A stretch of DNA of 47,398 nucleotides from an uncultured Clostridia bacterium (GCA_947596085.1 CANQEW010000020.1:1-47398), one strand, 5' to 3'. Shown: positions 16,402 through 25,203, numbered from the stretch's first letter. The notes: generated by a model not told the origin, from the letters alone. Numbers and translations are program-made.

Positions 16402-17409
16402 TTATGCCTCGATCAGCAGCTCCGCGATCTGCACGCAGTTCGTGGCCGCACCCTTGCGGATCTGGTCGCCGCAGCACCAGAGGGTGAGCCCGCGCTCGTC
16501 GTCGATCAGGTCGCGGCGGATGCGGCCCACGTAGACCAGATCCTGATCGGTGGTGTCCAGCGGGGTGGGGTAGTTGCGGCCGTGCAAATCGTCGATCAGC
16601 ACGCAGCCCGGAGCCGCGGCCACCGCCGTGCGGGCCTCTTCGACGCTCATGGGCTTCTCGGTCACGAACTGCACCGAGATCGAGTGGGAGCGCATCACCG
16701 GCACGCGCACGCAGGTGCAGCACACCTTGAGCTCCGGCAGGTGCATGATCTTCCGGCCCTCGTTCTGCATCTTCATCTCCTCGGTGGTGTAGCCGTTCTC
16801 CAGCTCGCTGCCGATCTGGGGGATGACGTTGGAGAGGATCTGGCAGGGGAAGGTGCTCGGCTTCGCGGCCTCGCCCTTCGCGTGGCCCGCGATCTGCTCC
16901 TCCAGCTCGCGCATGCCCTCCACGCCCGCGCCGGACACAGCCTGATAGGTGCAGGCCACCATCTTTTCGATGGGCGTGACGCGGCGGATGCCGGAGAGCG
17001 CCACCAGCGTGATGATCGTCGAGCAGTTCGGATTGGCAATGATGCCGTGATGCTTCTTCGCGTCCGCGGGGTTGATCTCCGGCACCACCAGCGGCACGTC
17101 GTCCTGGAGCCGGAACGCGGACGAGTTGTCCACGAACACCGCACCGGCCCTGACGATGGCCGGGGCGAAGCGCTGGGCCATGGCGTTGCTCACCGCGCCC
17201 AGCACGAAGTCCATGCCGGCGAAGGAACTTTCGGTCGCCTCTTCAATCGTGATTTCCTGCCCCTTGAAGGTCACGCTCTTGCCCGCGCTGCGCGCGCTCG
17301 CCAGGGGGAGCAGCTTGCCCACGGGGAAGTTGCGCTCCTCCAGCACCTGAATCATCTGCTGGCCCACGGCGCCGGTGGCGCCCAGCACGGCCACGTTGTA
17401 CGTTTTCAT
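16402..17409 (-). CDS. asd: aspartate-semialdehyde dehydrogenase
   Basis: This 335-residue enzyme reduces beta-aspartyl phosphate to aspartate semialdehyde with NADPH, the branch point to lysine, threonine and methionine. The nucleotide-binding start VAVLGATGAVGQQMIQVLEE, the catalytic Cys in NPNCSTI (C129) and the active-site region SHSISVQFV are all present. The ATG overlaps the aspartate kinase stop (ATGA), making coupled translation of hom-lysC-asd likely. It is full length with no anomaly. Confidence 0.96.
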   Translation of the reverse strand: MKTYNVAVLGATGAVGQQMIQVLEERNFPVGKLLPLASARSAGKSVTFKGQEITIEEATESSFAGMDFVLGAVSNAMAQRFAPAIVRAGAVFVDNSSAFRLQDDVPLVVPEINPADAKKHHGIIANPNCSTIITLVALSGIRRVTPIEKMVACTYQAVSGAGVEGMRELEEQIAGHAKGEAAKPSTFPCQILSNVIPQIGSELENGYTTEEMKMQNEGRKIMHLPELKVCCTCVRVPVMRSHSISVQFVTEKPMSVEEARTAVAAAPGCVLIDDLHGRNYPTPLDTTDQDLVYVGRIRRDLIDDERGLTLWCCGDQIRKGAATNCVQIAELLIEA

Positions 17410-18746
17410 TTTGCATCGCCCTCCTGATCTTTCATGAATCCGTCGTAGAGCGTGCGAATGGCGCGCTCGAAGTCCCTGTTGTCCACGCCCACGATGATGC
17501 TGATCTCCTCCGAACCCTGGGCGATCATGCGGATGTTGATGTTCTGCTCGCCCAGCGCGCCGAAGAGCTTGGCGGAGCTGCCCGGCACGCTCACCATGCG
17601 CCTGCCCACCGAGGCCACCAGCGCGATGTCGTCCGCCGTCTTGATGCGGTCGGGCTTGAGGCGCTGCTTGATGTCGGAGATCAGGTCGTAGATGCGGTCA
17701 CGAATCTGCGCCGAGGGCATGACGACATTGAAGCTGTCCACGCCCAGCGTGATGTGCTCGACCTCCACCTTGTAGTTCTCCAGCATCTCCAGCGTGCCGC
17801 GCACAATGCTGGTGTCGGTGGAGATGTGCTTCTTGTAGATCGTGAGCACCGTGAAGCTCTTGCGGCCCGCGATGCCGGTGATCAGCCGCTTGCTGCGCAC
17901 GAGGCGCTCGTCGATGTTTTCCAGGATCATCGTGCCCGCGTCCTGGGGGCGGTTGGTGTTGCGGATGTTGAGCGGAATGTTCTTCTCCTTGACGGGAAGG
18001 ATGCTCTCCTCGTGCAGCACGCTCGCGCCCATGTAGCTAAGCTCGCGCAGCTCCTGATAGGTGATGTACTGAATCGGTTTCGGATTCTCCACCACGCGCG
18101 GATCGGCCATCAGTATGCCGGAGACATCCGTCCAGTTTTCGTAGATGTCCGCGTCCAGCGCGTTGGCGACGATCGCGCCGGAGATGTCGCTGCCGCCGCG
18201 GGTCATCACCTTGATGCGGCCGTTGGGCAGCGCGCCGTAGAAGCCCGGCATCACGAAGCGGGGGTGCTTCACCGCCCGCGCCGCGATGGCGGAGTAGGTC
18301 TGCGGGTAGTCGATCTGGCCGTCGTAGGAGAAGAACACGCAGTCCGCCGCGTCGATGAACTCGTAGCCCAGATACTCGCTCATCAGAAGCGCCGTCAGGT
18401 ACTCGCCGCGCGACACGAGGTAGTCCACCGAGATGTCCGAATTGAGTTTGGCGCGCAGGCGGGCGAACTCGCCCTCCAGGTCGCACTGGAGCCCCAGTTC
18501 GTCGCGGATGTCGTAGTAGCGCTGCTCGATCATCGAGAAGATGTCCTCGTGGGACACGCCGTAGTTCAGGTGCGCATGGGTCAGGTAGAGCAGGTCCGTG
18601 ACCTTGCTGTCCTTGCCGTAGCGCTTGCCCGCCGCCGACACCACCACGCACATGCGCGATGGATCGGCTTCCACAATTTCCTTTACCTTGCGAAACTGTT
18701 CCGCGCCCGCCAGAGACGATCCGCCGAACTTTGCCACCTTCAACAT
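17406..18746 (-). CDS. lysC: aspartate kinase
   Basis: This 446-residue enzyme phosphorylates aspartate in the first step of the pathway. It shows KFGGSSLAGAEQFRKV at the N-terminus, VVVSAAGKRYGKDSKVTD, the MTRGGSDISGAIVANAL active-site loop and two C-terminal ACT domains (from about 290 and 375) that usually confer feedback control. ATG at 18746 is chosen because GGAGG lies 11 bases upstream; a TTG nine bases earlier lies almost on that site. It overlaps neither neighbour's frame significantly and sits between hom and asd. Which end product inhibits it cannot be read from sequence alone. Confidence 0.95.
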   Translation of the reverse strand: MLKVAKFGGSSLAGAEQFRKVKEIVEADPSRMCVVVSAAGKRYGKDSKVTDLLYLTHAHLNYGVSHEDIFSMIEQRYYDIRDELGLQCDLEGEFARLRAKLNSDISVDYLVSRGEYLTALLMSEYLGYEFIDAADCVFFSYDGQIDYPQTYSAIAARAVKHPRFVMPGFYGALPNGRIKVMTRGGSDISGAIVANALDADIYENWTDVSGILMADPRVVENPKPIQYITYQELRELSYMGASVLHEESILPVKEKNIPLNIRNTNRPQDAGTMILENIDERLVRSKRLITGIAGRKSFTVLTIYKKHISTDTSIVRGTLEMLENYKVEVEHITLGVDSFNVVMPSAQIRDRIYDLISDIKQRLKPDRIKTADDIALVASVGRRMVSVPGSSAKLFGALGEQNINIRMIAQGSEEISIIVGVDNRDFERAIRTLYDGFMKDQEGDAK

Positions 18747-18751
18747 ATGCC

Positions 18752-19891
18752 TCAAGTCCTCCGAATGCCCGCGAAGAACGCGGACCTGATATTCGCCATC
18801 CGCTCGTGCATCTCAGACACGGATACGGGATTGGTTTCGTACACATCCCACGCGCCGCTGTGGTCGGGCCGTCCCGCCCAGCCCGCGGGAAGCTCCGTGC
18901 CCGCCGGGACGCGCAGGTAGTAGCGCTCCATGGCACCCGCGTTGTCGGGCGTGCCCGCCGCGCAGACCTCGCGGGTCATGTAGCGGTGCCCCGCGTCCAC
19001 CGAGCGCACGTCGCGCAGCACGTTCGCCGCCGTGGGATCCTTGCCCGCGCCCTGGCCGATGTAGCTCATCAGGCCGTAGCGCTCGCCCTCGTACCAGGCG
19101 TAGTTCACGTTGGAGAGGATCGCCGCCTCGGGAGCGGTCTTGCTGACCAGCGTGGGCTCGACGTACGCGCGCACCGCGCCATCCGCGCTCCGCTCCGCCC
19201 GCGCGCACAGGCGGATGACCAGCCCCTGCGCCTTTGCCCAGGCCGCGTCCACGGGCAGCACCGAGGCAATGCCGCGCGTCGGGATGTCCTCGGGCTTGAG
19301 CCAGACGTCGAAGCCCACGGCGCAGGCGAGGATCAGCTTGCGCTGGGTGTCGAGGCCGTCCACATCGCTGGACGGGTCGCGCTCGGCGTAGCCGAGCCGC
19401 TGCGCCTCGGCCAGCACGTCCGCGTAGGCGCTGTTCTTGGACTGCATCGCGTCGAGGATGTAGTTCGTCGTGCCGTTCAGTATGCCGCCCAGCGCGGTGA
19501 TGCGGTCGACGCCACGGGCGATGGTCAGATTCGCCAGGTATGCGATGCCGCCGCCGCAGGCCGCGCCGTAGAGGAAGGCCACGCCCCGCTGCTTCGCCAG
19601 CGCCGTGAGCTCGGGCCCGTAGGCGCTCACCAGCAGCTTGTTGGCGGTCACGAAGTGCCTGCCGCTGTCGAGAACCTGGCTCGCGAATTCGTAGGCCGGA
19701 TGCAGGCCGCCCATGGTCTCCACGACCAGTTCGATCTCCGGGTCGCTGAGGATCACGCTGATGTCGTCGGTGATGTAGTCCGCCTGAAAGCGCTTTTCCA
19801 GCACCCACTTGACTTCCACGTCCGAGAGGCCCTGCGCGATTTCATACACGCCGCTGCCGATGGTGCCCATGCCGAGCAATCCGATCTTCAT
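18752..19891 (-). CDS. hom: homoserine dehydrogenase
   Basis: This 379-residue enzyme reduces aspartate semialdehyde to homoserine. It has the Rossmann start MKIGLLGMGTIGSGVYEIAQ, TANKLLVSAYG, AACGGGIAYLANL and the catalytic-domain motifs GGILNGTTNYILDAM and YAERDPSSDVDGLDTQRKL. A shortened C-terminal part contains SYIGQGAGKDPTA. The ATG at 19891 follows GGGAGTGATAGC. It is the first gene of the minus operon and is divergent from thrC. The C-terminal regulatory ACT domain of longer homoserine dehydrogenases appears absent. Confidence 0.95.
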   Translation of the reverse strand: MKIGLLGMGTIGSGVYEIAQGLSDVEVKWVLEKRFQADYITDDISVILSDPEIELVVETMGGLHPAYEFASQVLDSGRHFVTANKLLVSAYGPELTALAKQRGVAFLYGAACGGGIAYLANLTIARGVDRITALGGILNGTTNYILDAMQSKNSAYADVLAEAQRLGYAERDPSSDVDGLDTQRKLILACAVGFDVWLKPEDIPTRGIASVLPVDAAWAKAQGLVIRLCARAERSADGAVRAYVEPTLVSKTAPEAAILSNVNYAWYEGERYGLMSYIGQGAGKDPTAANVLRDVRSVDAGHRYMTREVCAAGTPDNAGAMERYYLRVPAGTELPAGWAGRPDHSGAWDVYETNPVSVSEMHERMANIRSAFFAGIRRT

Positions 19892-19949
19892 GCTATCACT
19901 CCCATTTCTTTCCGCGGTGCGCGGCCAAAAGTCTTTACAATAAAAACAC

Positions 19950-19978
19950 TTGTTTTTCTGCGGGAAACATTGTATCAT
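19950..19978 (+). promoter_or_regulatory. promoter of the thrC-thrB operon
   Basis: TTGTTT (19950-19955) and TATCAT (19973-19978) have 17-base spacing, about 47 bases before thrC. I saw no T-box or riboswitch-like fold in the short divergent gap 19892-20024. Confidence 0.55.
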
Positions 19979-20024
19979 AGATTTATTCGGTTTGCAAGTT
20001 ATGTTTCAGGAAAGGGGAGCTAAG

Positions 20025-21503
20025 ATGGAGTTATTTATCAGCACGCGCGGCGACGCTTCGGGCGTGACCGCGCCCGAGGCGGTGCTGCGCGGCATCGCGC
20101 CCGACGGAGGGCTATATATAAGGAAGGACATGCCGAGTATCCCGGTGGAGGAGCTGGCGGGCGCGGATTTCCGCGCGCTGGCGGAGCGCATCCTGGGTGA
20201 GTATCTCACGGGATATGATCGGGAAGAGATTCGCGGCTGCGTCGAGCGGGCGTACGACGGGAAGTTCGATGTTCCGGAGATCGCGCCGGTGCGAGCGGTG
20301 GGGGACATACACGTGCTGGAGCTGTTCCACGGCCCCACGGCGGCGTTCAAGGATGTGGCGCTCTCCGCGCTGCCCCAGCTGATGAGCTGCGCGCTGCAAA
20401 AGACCGGCGCGCGCGACGAGATCCTGATCCTCACCGCCACCAGCGGCGATACCGGCTCGGCGGCGCTCACGGGCTTTCGGGACGTGCCGGGCATTCGCAT
20501 CATCGTATTCTATCCGGATCGGGGCATCAGTCCGATCCAGCGCGCCCAGATGACCACCATGGCCGGGGACAACCTCGGCGTGTGCGCCATCTCTGGCAAC
20601 TTCGACGACGCGCAGACCGGCGTGAAGCGCATCTTTGCCGAGCTGCCCGAGGACTTCCGCGCGCGGTGCCATGTGGCATTGTCCAGCGCGAATTCCATCA
20701 ACATCGGCCGCCTCGCGCCGCAGATCGTCTACTATTACAGCGCGTATCTCGATCTGGTGCAGCGAGGCGCGCTGCGGATGGGCGAGAAGCTCAACTTCTG
20801 CGTGCCCACGGGCAACTTCGGCGACATCCTGGCCGGATACTTCGCCAAGCGCATGGGCCTGCCGGTGGGGAAGCTGATCTGCGCCTCCAACGCGAACAAC
20901 GTGCTCACCGATTTCCTGAATACAGGCGTATATGATAAGAAGCGCAAGTTCCTGACGACGATCTCGCCGTCGATGGACATCCTGGTGTCCAGCAATCTGG
21001 AGCGGCTGCTGTACCTGGCGCTGGATTGCGACGCGCGGGCCGTGCGCGAGCGGATGGCGGCGCTCAATGAGCGGGGAGAGTATTCCATGCCGGAAGCCGC
21101 GATGGCGAAGATCCGCGAGAGCTTCGCCGCCGCCTGCGCTACGGATGAACAGGCGCTGGACGCGATTCGGCGCGTGTTCCGGGAGCACCGCTATCTGATG
21201 GATCCCCACACCGCCGTGGCCTGGAAGGCGGCGGAGGACTACCGCGCGGCGACGGGGGATCGCGCTCCCTGCGTCGTGCTGTCCACGGCATCGCCCTACA
21301 AGTTCCCGGCGAGCGTGCTGACGGCGCTGGGCGAAGAGATCCCCGCGGACGCGGCGGCGCAGCTGAAGCGCATGGAGGAACTGAGCGGCACAAAGGCGCC
21401 CGCGCCGTTGGCGCATGTGCTGGATCGCGCGCCGCGCTTCCGGGATGTGATCGCGCCCGGAGAGATGATGAATTACGTGATGGAGAGGATGACGCGCAGA
21501 TGA
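20025..21503 (+). CDS. thrC: threonine synthase
   Basis: This 492-residue PLP enzyme converts O-phosphohomoserine to threonine. The PLP lysine lies in FHGPTAAFKDVALSALPQ (K109). ILTATSGDTGSAAL, ISGNFDDAQTGVKRIF and CVPTGNFGDILAGYFAKRMG are family hallmarks. AGGAAAGGGGAG precedes the ATG at 20025, and the N-terminus (MELFISTRGDASGVTAPEAV) matches the family. Its stop overlaps the thrB start. Confidence 0.97.
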   Translation: MELFISTRGDASGVTAPEAVLRGIAPDGGLYIRKDMPSIPVEELAGADFRALAERILGEYLTGYDREEIRGCVERAYDGKFDVPEIAPVRAVGDIHVLELFHGPTAAFKDVALSALPQLMSCALQKTGARDEILILTATSGDTGSAALTGFRDVPGIRIIVFYPDRGISPIQRAQMTTMAGDNLGVCAISGNFDDAQTGVKRIFAELPEDFRARCHVALSSANSINIGRLAPQIVYYYSAYLDLVQRGALRMGEKLNFCVPTGNFGDILAGYFAKRMGLPVGKLICASNANNVLTDFLNTGVYDKKRKFLTTISPSMDILVSSNLERLLYLALDCDARAVRERMAALNERGEYSMPEAAMAKIRESFAAACATDEQALDAIRRVFREHRYLMDPHTAVAWKAAEDYRAATGDRAPCVVLSTASPYKFPASVLTALGEEIPADAAAQLKRMEELSGTKAPAPLAHVLDRAPRFRDVIAPGEMMNYVMERMTRR

Positions 21504-22393
21504 TTACCGTTCGCGTGCCGGCGAGCTCGGCAAACCTCGGCCCAGGCTTCGACTGCCTGGGGTTGGCGCTGGGCATCTATGGCAAATTCAGCTTTGAGGA
21601 GCGCGAGAGCGGGCTCGAGTTCGAGGGCGTGGCCCCCGAGTTTCAGAACGAGGACAACCTTGCGGTGGTGGCCTACCGCCGCACGCTGCGCGAGATCGGC
21701 GCGCCGGAGACGGGTCTGTATCTCAAAATCGACTCCGAAATCCCGCCGTGCAGCGGACTGGGCAGCAGCGCGAGCCTGTTCGTGGCGGGCGTGGTGGCGG
21801 CGAACGAGATTCACGGCCGGCCGCTGGACGAGAGCTCGATGCTGAACCTCGTGACCGAACTGGAGGGACATCCGGACAACGTGGCCCCGGCGCTGCTGGG
21901 CGGGCTGACCTCGTCCATCGTGATGGACGACGGCCGCGTGTTCTCCATGCGCAGCCGGGTCGCGCCCAACGTGCACCTGTGCGCGCTGGTGCCGAACTTC
22001 TCGCTGTCCACCAAGGAGGCGCGCGCCGCGCTGCCCAGGTCGCTCTCGCTGGGCGACGCCACGTTCAACGTCTCCCGCGCGGCGGTGCTTTTGAAGGCGC
22101 TGGAGGCGGGCAACTTCGACGCCATCTCCGCCGCCATGACCGACCGCATGCACGAGCCCTTCCGCGCGCGGCTGATCGACGAGTACGACTCCGTGCGCCA
22201 GCGGGCGCTGAAGAGCGGCGCGGTGGCCTTCTGCATCAGCGGCGCGGGGCCGACGCTGCTGGCGGTGCACCGGGTGATGGACTTCCCCCGGCGGCTGGAG
22301 CAGGCGGTCAAGGGCCTGCGCAACCACTGGCGCGTGATTCCGCTGGAGATGGATTTGAACGGCGCGACCATCGTCGAGGAGGAAGAGGCATGA
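21500..22393 (+). CDS. thrB: homoserine kinase
   Basis: This 297-residue GHMP kinase phosphorylates homoserine for threonine synthase. It shows RVPASSANLGPGFDCLGLAL near the start, the ATP-binding IPPCSGLGSSAS motif (81-92), LEGHPDNVAPALLGGL and the C-terminal ISGAGPTLLAV. ATGA overlaps exist with both thrC and the downstream ACT-domain gene. Confidence 0.97.
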   Translation: MITVRVPASSANLGPGFDCLGLALGIYGKFSFEERESGLEFEGVAPEFQNEDNLAVVAYRRTLREIGAPETGLYLKIDSEIPPCSGLGSSASLFVAGVVAANEIHGRPLDESSMLNLVTELEGHPDNVAPALLGGLTSSIVMDDGRVFSMRSRVAPNVHLCALVPNFSLSTKEARAALPRSLSLGDATFNVSRAAVLLKALEAGNFDAISAAMTDRMHEPFRARLIDEYDSVRQRALKSGAVAFCISGAGPTLLAVHRVMDFPRRLEQAVKGLRNHWRVIPLEMDLNGATIVEEEEA

Positions 22394-22827
22394 GGGGCGA
22401 CTACCTGATCGTGCACAAGAAGATCCTGCCGATCTACTACGAGAAGGTGCTCGAGGCGCGCAATCTGCTGGAGAGCGGCGCGGAGCGGGATGTGAGCGCG
22501 GCGGTGCGCCGGGTGGGCATCTCCCGCAGCACGTTCTATAAATATAAGGACTACATCTACTCGCCCGAGGGCGGGGAGGTGGGCCGCAAGGCGGTGATCT
22601 CAATGATGCTGAGCCACGAGATCGGCGTGCTGTCCACGGCGCTCAACCGCCTCTCCGGCATCGGCGCGAGCGTGCTCACCATGACCCAGAGCCTGCCGAT
22701 CCGCGGCGTCGCCAGCGTGGTGGTCACGCTGGACGTGAGCCAGATGAACGCCAGCATCGAGGAGGCGCTGCGCGAACTGGATCGAATCGTCGGCGTGGAG
22801 AGCGCGACGCTGGTCGCCATCGAATGA
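22390..22827 (+). CDS. PheB-like ACT domain protein
   Basis: This is a 145-residue protein of the UPF0735/PheB type. The N-terminal half reads like a small helix-turn-helix (SAAVRRVGISRSTFYKYKDY), and the C-terminal half is an ACT domain (HEIGVLSTALNRLSGIGASV, then IRGVASVVVTLDVSQM). Such proteins sit in amino-acid biosynthesis operons of Firmicutes and probably sense an amino acid, here perhaps threonine. It overlaps thrB by four bases. Function beyond ligand sensing is not established. Confidence 0.88.
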   Translation: MRGDYLIVHKKILPIYYEKVLEARNLLESGAERDVSAAVRRVGISRSTFYKYKDYIYSPEGGEVGRKAVISMMLSHEIGVLSTALNRLSGIGASVLTMTQSLPIRGVASVVVTLDVSQMNASIEEALRELDRIVGVESATLVAIE

Positions 22828-22860
22828 AACCGCGCATAACCACACCCCAGAAGGGAGATT

Positions 22861-23031
22861 CCAAAGAACCTCAGGTTCTTTGGCGGGTTTGGGCAGCGCC
22901 CAGCGTAACCCCAGGCGGCCCGCGCAGACAATCCAGCATCCCTTCATGCGCAAGGTCGTCTCATCGTTCTCAAGCGCGGGCCGCCGCGGCGAGTCTTTGA
23001 TTGGGAAAGCCCTGCGGCTTTCCCAATCAAA
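22861..23031 (-). repeat. structured intergenic repeat, copy B
   Basis: This copy lies inverted relative to copy A. Its hairpins are a 10-bp stem at 22861-22870/22874-22883 and a 16-bp stem at 22996-23011/23016-23031. Shared blocks in minus orientation are 22970-22985, 22914-22925 and 22890-22912. The centre of the short hairpin reads CCTGAGG on the element strand, as in copy A, although the rest of its stem differs. It occupies the gap after the thrC-thrB-pheB operon, where it could also terminate transcription. The remaining gap to 23155 shows nothing else clear. Confidence 0.8.
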
Positions 23032-23155
23032 AGGAGCCCGCCACCCATCCTTTCCTAAATACTTTTACCTTCTCGGATCCACGAAATTTATTTCTGCCAC
23101 CATCCAATGATCCGCCATCTTTGCGTGCCTATAAGGATAGCAGGAAGGCGGAAAC

Positions 23156-23383
23156 ATGAAGAATTGGTTGCTCCTGCTGACATTTTCACCGCTTTTCAAT
23201 GTCTGCGCCTGCGCGGAGGAAGCGGAGTTTAACACGAATCAATACTTAACTACCACACCGATTCCAAATGCGACCGGTCTATCCAGCGCGGACTGGCAGG
23301 AGGCTGCGGCAGCCAGCGGCGCGAAGTGTGCACCGCCCATGTGGGTGATGTTCCGCAGGACGAGCCTGCTCAAGGTGATATAG
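23156..23383 (+). CDS. small putative secreted protein, possibly frameshifted
   Basis: This 75-residue ORF has a signal-peptide-like start (MKNWLLLLTFSPLFNVCACA, probable cleavage after ACA) and a GGAAGGCGG ribosome site. After ASGAKC the current frame gives an unremarkable tail. The +1-shifted frame instead continues HVGDVPQDEPAQGDIANMR to a stop at about 23396, which reads more like protein, so a frameshift near 23325 is possible. No family is recognised. It stands alone between repeat copy B and the convergent GNAT gene. Confidence 0.4.
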   Translation: MKNWLLLLTFSPLFNVCACAEEAEFNTNQYLTTTPIPNATGLSSADWQEAAAASGAKCAPPMWVMFRRTSLLKVI

Positions 23384-23450
23384 CAAACATGAGATAAAGC
23401 CGCTTTAGTTCAAATCGCAAGGAAAAAAGGACCGTCAGTTTTGCCGGTAG

Positions 23451-24017
23451 TCAATGATTTTGTTCCATGTAGTCCGAGCGCAGGATCGCGTAGAGCTCCA
23501 CATCCACGAAGCGGCCCTTGTTCAGCATCCGCTGGCGCAGCGTGCCCTCGTGGCGCATGCCGCACTTGCGCATCACCGCGCCGGAGGCCGTGTTGGGTAC
23601 CTCATGCTGGGCCTCGATGCGGTTGAGGTTCATGCTCCGAAAGCCGTGGCGCAGCACCGCGCCCAGCGCCTCGGTCATGATGCCCCGGTTCCAGTAGCCC
23701 CGTGACAGGGAGTAGCCCACCTCCGCCGCGGCGTTCTCCTGCTGGATCCACATGAAGCCGATGGTGCCGATCAGCTTGCCGTTCTCCTTCCACTCGATGC
23801 CCCAGCTCGCGGGCTCGCCCAGGCGGTAGCGGCGCAGCATGTAGCGGATGTAGCCCCGCGCCTCGCCGACGCTGTGCTGAGCGTCCCAGAGCACGTAGCG
23901 GGCCACCTGCGGGTCCTGGCTGTATTCGAACACGTCCTGCGCGTCGCGCATGCTGAGCTTGCGCAGGAGCAACCGGGGAGTCTCCAGCGTGGGCATGAAG
24001 CCCGAAAACATGTCCAT
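23451..24017 (-). CDS. GNAT-family N-acetyltransferase (RimJ/RimL-like)
   Basis: This is a 188-residue acetyltransferase of the RimJ/RimL branch. It shows LETPRLLLRKLSMRDAQDVF, IGTIGFMWIQQENAAAEVGY, the acetyl-CoA-binding loop SRGYWNRGIMTEAL and RIEAQHEVPNTASGAVMRKC with GMRHEGTLRQ. It would use acetyl-CoA to acetylate an amine, either a protein N-terminus or a small molecule; the substrate cannot be deduced. It starts 12 bases after the NUDIX gene on the same strand, so the two are co-transcribed. Confidence 0.9.
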   Translation of the reverse strand: MDMFSGFMPTLETPRLLLRKLSMRDAQDVFEYSQDPQVARYVLWDAQHSVGEARGYIRYMLRRYRLGEPASWGIEWKENGKLIGTIGFMWIQQENAAAEVGYSLSRGYWNRGIMTEALGAVLRHGFRSMNLNRIEAQHEVPNTASGAVMRKCGMRHEGTLRQRMLNKGRFVDVELYAILRSDYMEQNH

Positions 24018-24029
24018 TTTGATTCTCCG

Positions 24030-24581
24030 TCAGATGAGCTTGTCCGCCATGCACACCGCGATTTGGGTCTTGGCGTCGCGGATCTCGCCGCGCGTCACCA
24101 TGGATAATACCTCGTCGAAGGGGAGCTTGACCACGTTCAGGAATTCGTCCTCGTCGGGCCTGCTCTCGCCGAAGCGCAGCTCCCGCGCGAGGTAGAGCGA
24201 GATGCGCTCGTTGGAGAAGCCGGGGGTGGTGTAAGTGTCCGTCAGGTGAACCCAGCTATCCGCGTCGAGACCGGTTTCCTCCTTGAGCTCGCGCTTGGCG
24301 GCCAGCAGGCGATCCTCATCCAGGCTGTCCAGCTTGCCCGCCGGGATCTCCAGCAGGATCTGGTCGATGGGCGCGCGGAACTGGCGCACGAGATAGGCGT
24401 TTCCGTCCGCGTCCACCGGCAGCACCGCCGAGGCGCCCACGTGCAAGGCGACTTCGCGCTTGGTCAGCTTGCCGTTGGGCAGCTCGTTGACCAGGTGGTC
24501 GATGTGGAGTATGATGCCATCGAATACGCGCTCTCGCGTGCGGTTCTTCTCCATGATGGATTCGTCGCTGAATTTCTGCAT
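24030..24581 (-). CDS. NUDIX hydrolase, ADP-ribose pyrophosphatase type
   Basis: This 183-residue enzyme probably hydrolyses ADP-ribose to AMP and ribose-5-phosphate. The Nudix box runs 82-105 (GKLDSLDEDRLLAAKRELKE, then ETGL). It has one more residue between the first Gly and the first Glu than the textbook GX5E spacing. The preceding FRAPIDQILLEIPAG and following TTPGFSNERISLYLA are typical of the ADPRase branch. The ATG at 24581 is 9 bases after GGAGG, preferable to upstream starts. Confidence 0.9.
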   Translation of the reverse strand: MQKFSDESIMEKNRTRERVFDGIILHIDHLVNELPNGKLTKREVALHVGASAVLPVDADGNAYLVRQFRAPIDQILLEIPAGKLDSLDEDRLLAAKRELKEETGLDADSWVHLTDTYTTPGFSNERISLYLARELRFGESRPDEDEFLNVVKLPFDEVLSMVTRGEIRDAKTQIAVCMADKLI

Positions 24582-24676
24582 GTCCGTGCTCCTCCTGGAA
24601 ATAAGCTGGAAATTTATTCGACCCGGCGGCGGCGAATTCCTGCCGATTCCCACTAGGCAAACGCGAGAATTTGTTG

Positions 24677-24682
24677 TATAAT
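24677..24682 (+). promoter_or_regulatory. candidate -10 element for the small P-loop gene
   Basis: A perfect TATAAT lies about 38 bases before the start codon. No good -35 is found at 16-18 bases upstream, so the promoter is only tentative. Confidence 0.4.
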
Positions 24683-24719
24683 GATAGTAACCCCTTGAAT
24701 TTGAAAGGAGATGATCCGG

Positions 24720-25145
24720 TTGATACAGGTTATTTTGGGCGATAAGGGCAGCGGCAAGACCAAGCGGCTGATCGACCTGGTAAACGAATCACTGAAGAAT
24801 GAACATGGCGACATTGTTTTTATAGATGACGATAAGCGCTACATGTACGATCTGCGCCACGAGATCCGCTTCGTGGACGCCAGCGAGTACCCCGTGGGCC
24901 ACAAGAGCACGACCACCGAGATGCTGGGCTTCATCTGCGGCATGCTCTCCGTGAACTTTGACATCTCGCTGATCGCGATGGACGCCTTCATGAAGCTGGT
25001 GCGCACCCCGCTGGACGCGCCTGAGATGGAGAACTTCTTCCGGGCGCTGGAGGGACTGAGCCAGGCGCACCACTGCAAGTTCCTGATCTCCGTGAGCGCC
25101 AGCGCCGACGCGGTGCCGGAGTACGTGAAGAAGTACGCGATCTGA
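24720..25145 (+). CDS. small P-loop ATP-binding protein
   Basis: This is a 141-residue protein with an N-terminal Walker A (ILGDKGSGKTKRLIDLVNE). IVFIDDDKRYMYDLRHEIRF and a Walker B-like FDISLIAMDAFMKLV follow, then a C-terminal HHCKFLISVSASADAVPEYV. It resembles an unnamed conserved clostridial ATP-binding family. AAAGGAG directly abuts the ATG at 24711, so the TTG at 24720 (9 bases away) is the better start. It is divergent from the NUDIX gene. No partner or pathway is evident. Confidence 0.75.
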   Translation: MIQVILGDKGSGKTKRLIDLVNESLKNEHGDIVFIDDDKRYMYDLRHEIRFVDASEYPVGHKSTTTEMLGFICGMLSVNFDISLIAMDAFMKLVRTPLDAPEMENFFRALEGLSQAHHCKFLISVSASADAVPEYVKKYAI

Positions 25146-25159
25146 GTCTGAATAGAATC

Positions 25160-25184
25160 GGGCCGCCCGCGCCGCGGGCGGCCC
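25160..25184 (+). terminator. GC-rich hairpin after the P-loop gene
   Basis: GGGCCGCCCGC pairs with GCGGGCGGCCC, but no U-tract follows. It may be a pause or weak terminator between genes at 25145 and 25204. Confidence 0.45.
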
Positions 25185-25203
25185 GCGGTTTGGAGGGAAT
25201 GCG

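Noticed and set aside
19892-20024. T-box or threonine riboswitch-like leader before thrC
   Set aside because: The divergent gap is too short and shows no T-box sequence or terminator/antiterminator pair.
23156-23230. Lipoprotein signal in the small secreted ORF
   Set aside because: The FNVCAC region lacks a proper L-x-(A/G)-C lipobox; an ordinary signal peptide fits better.
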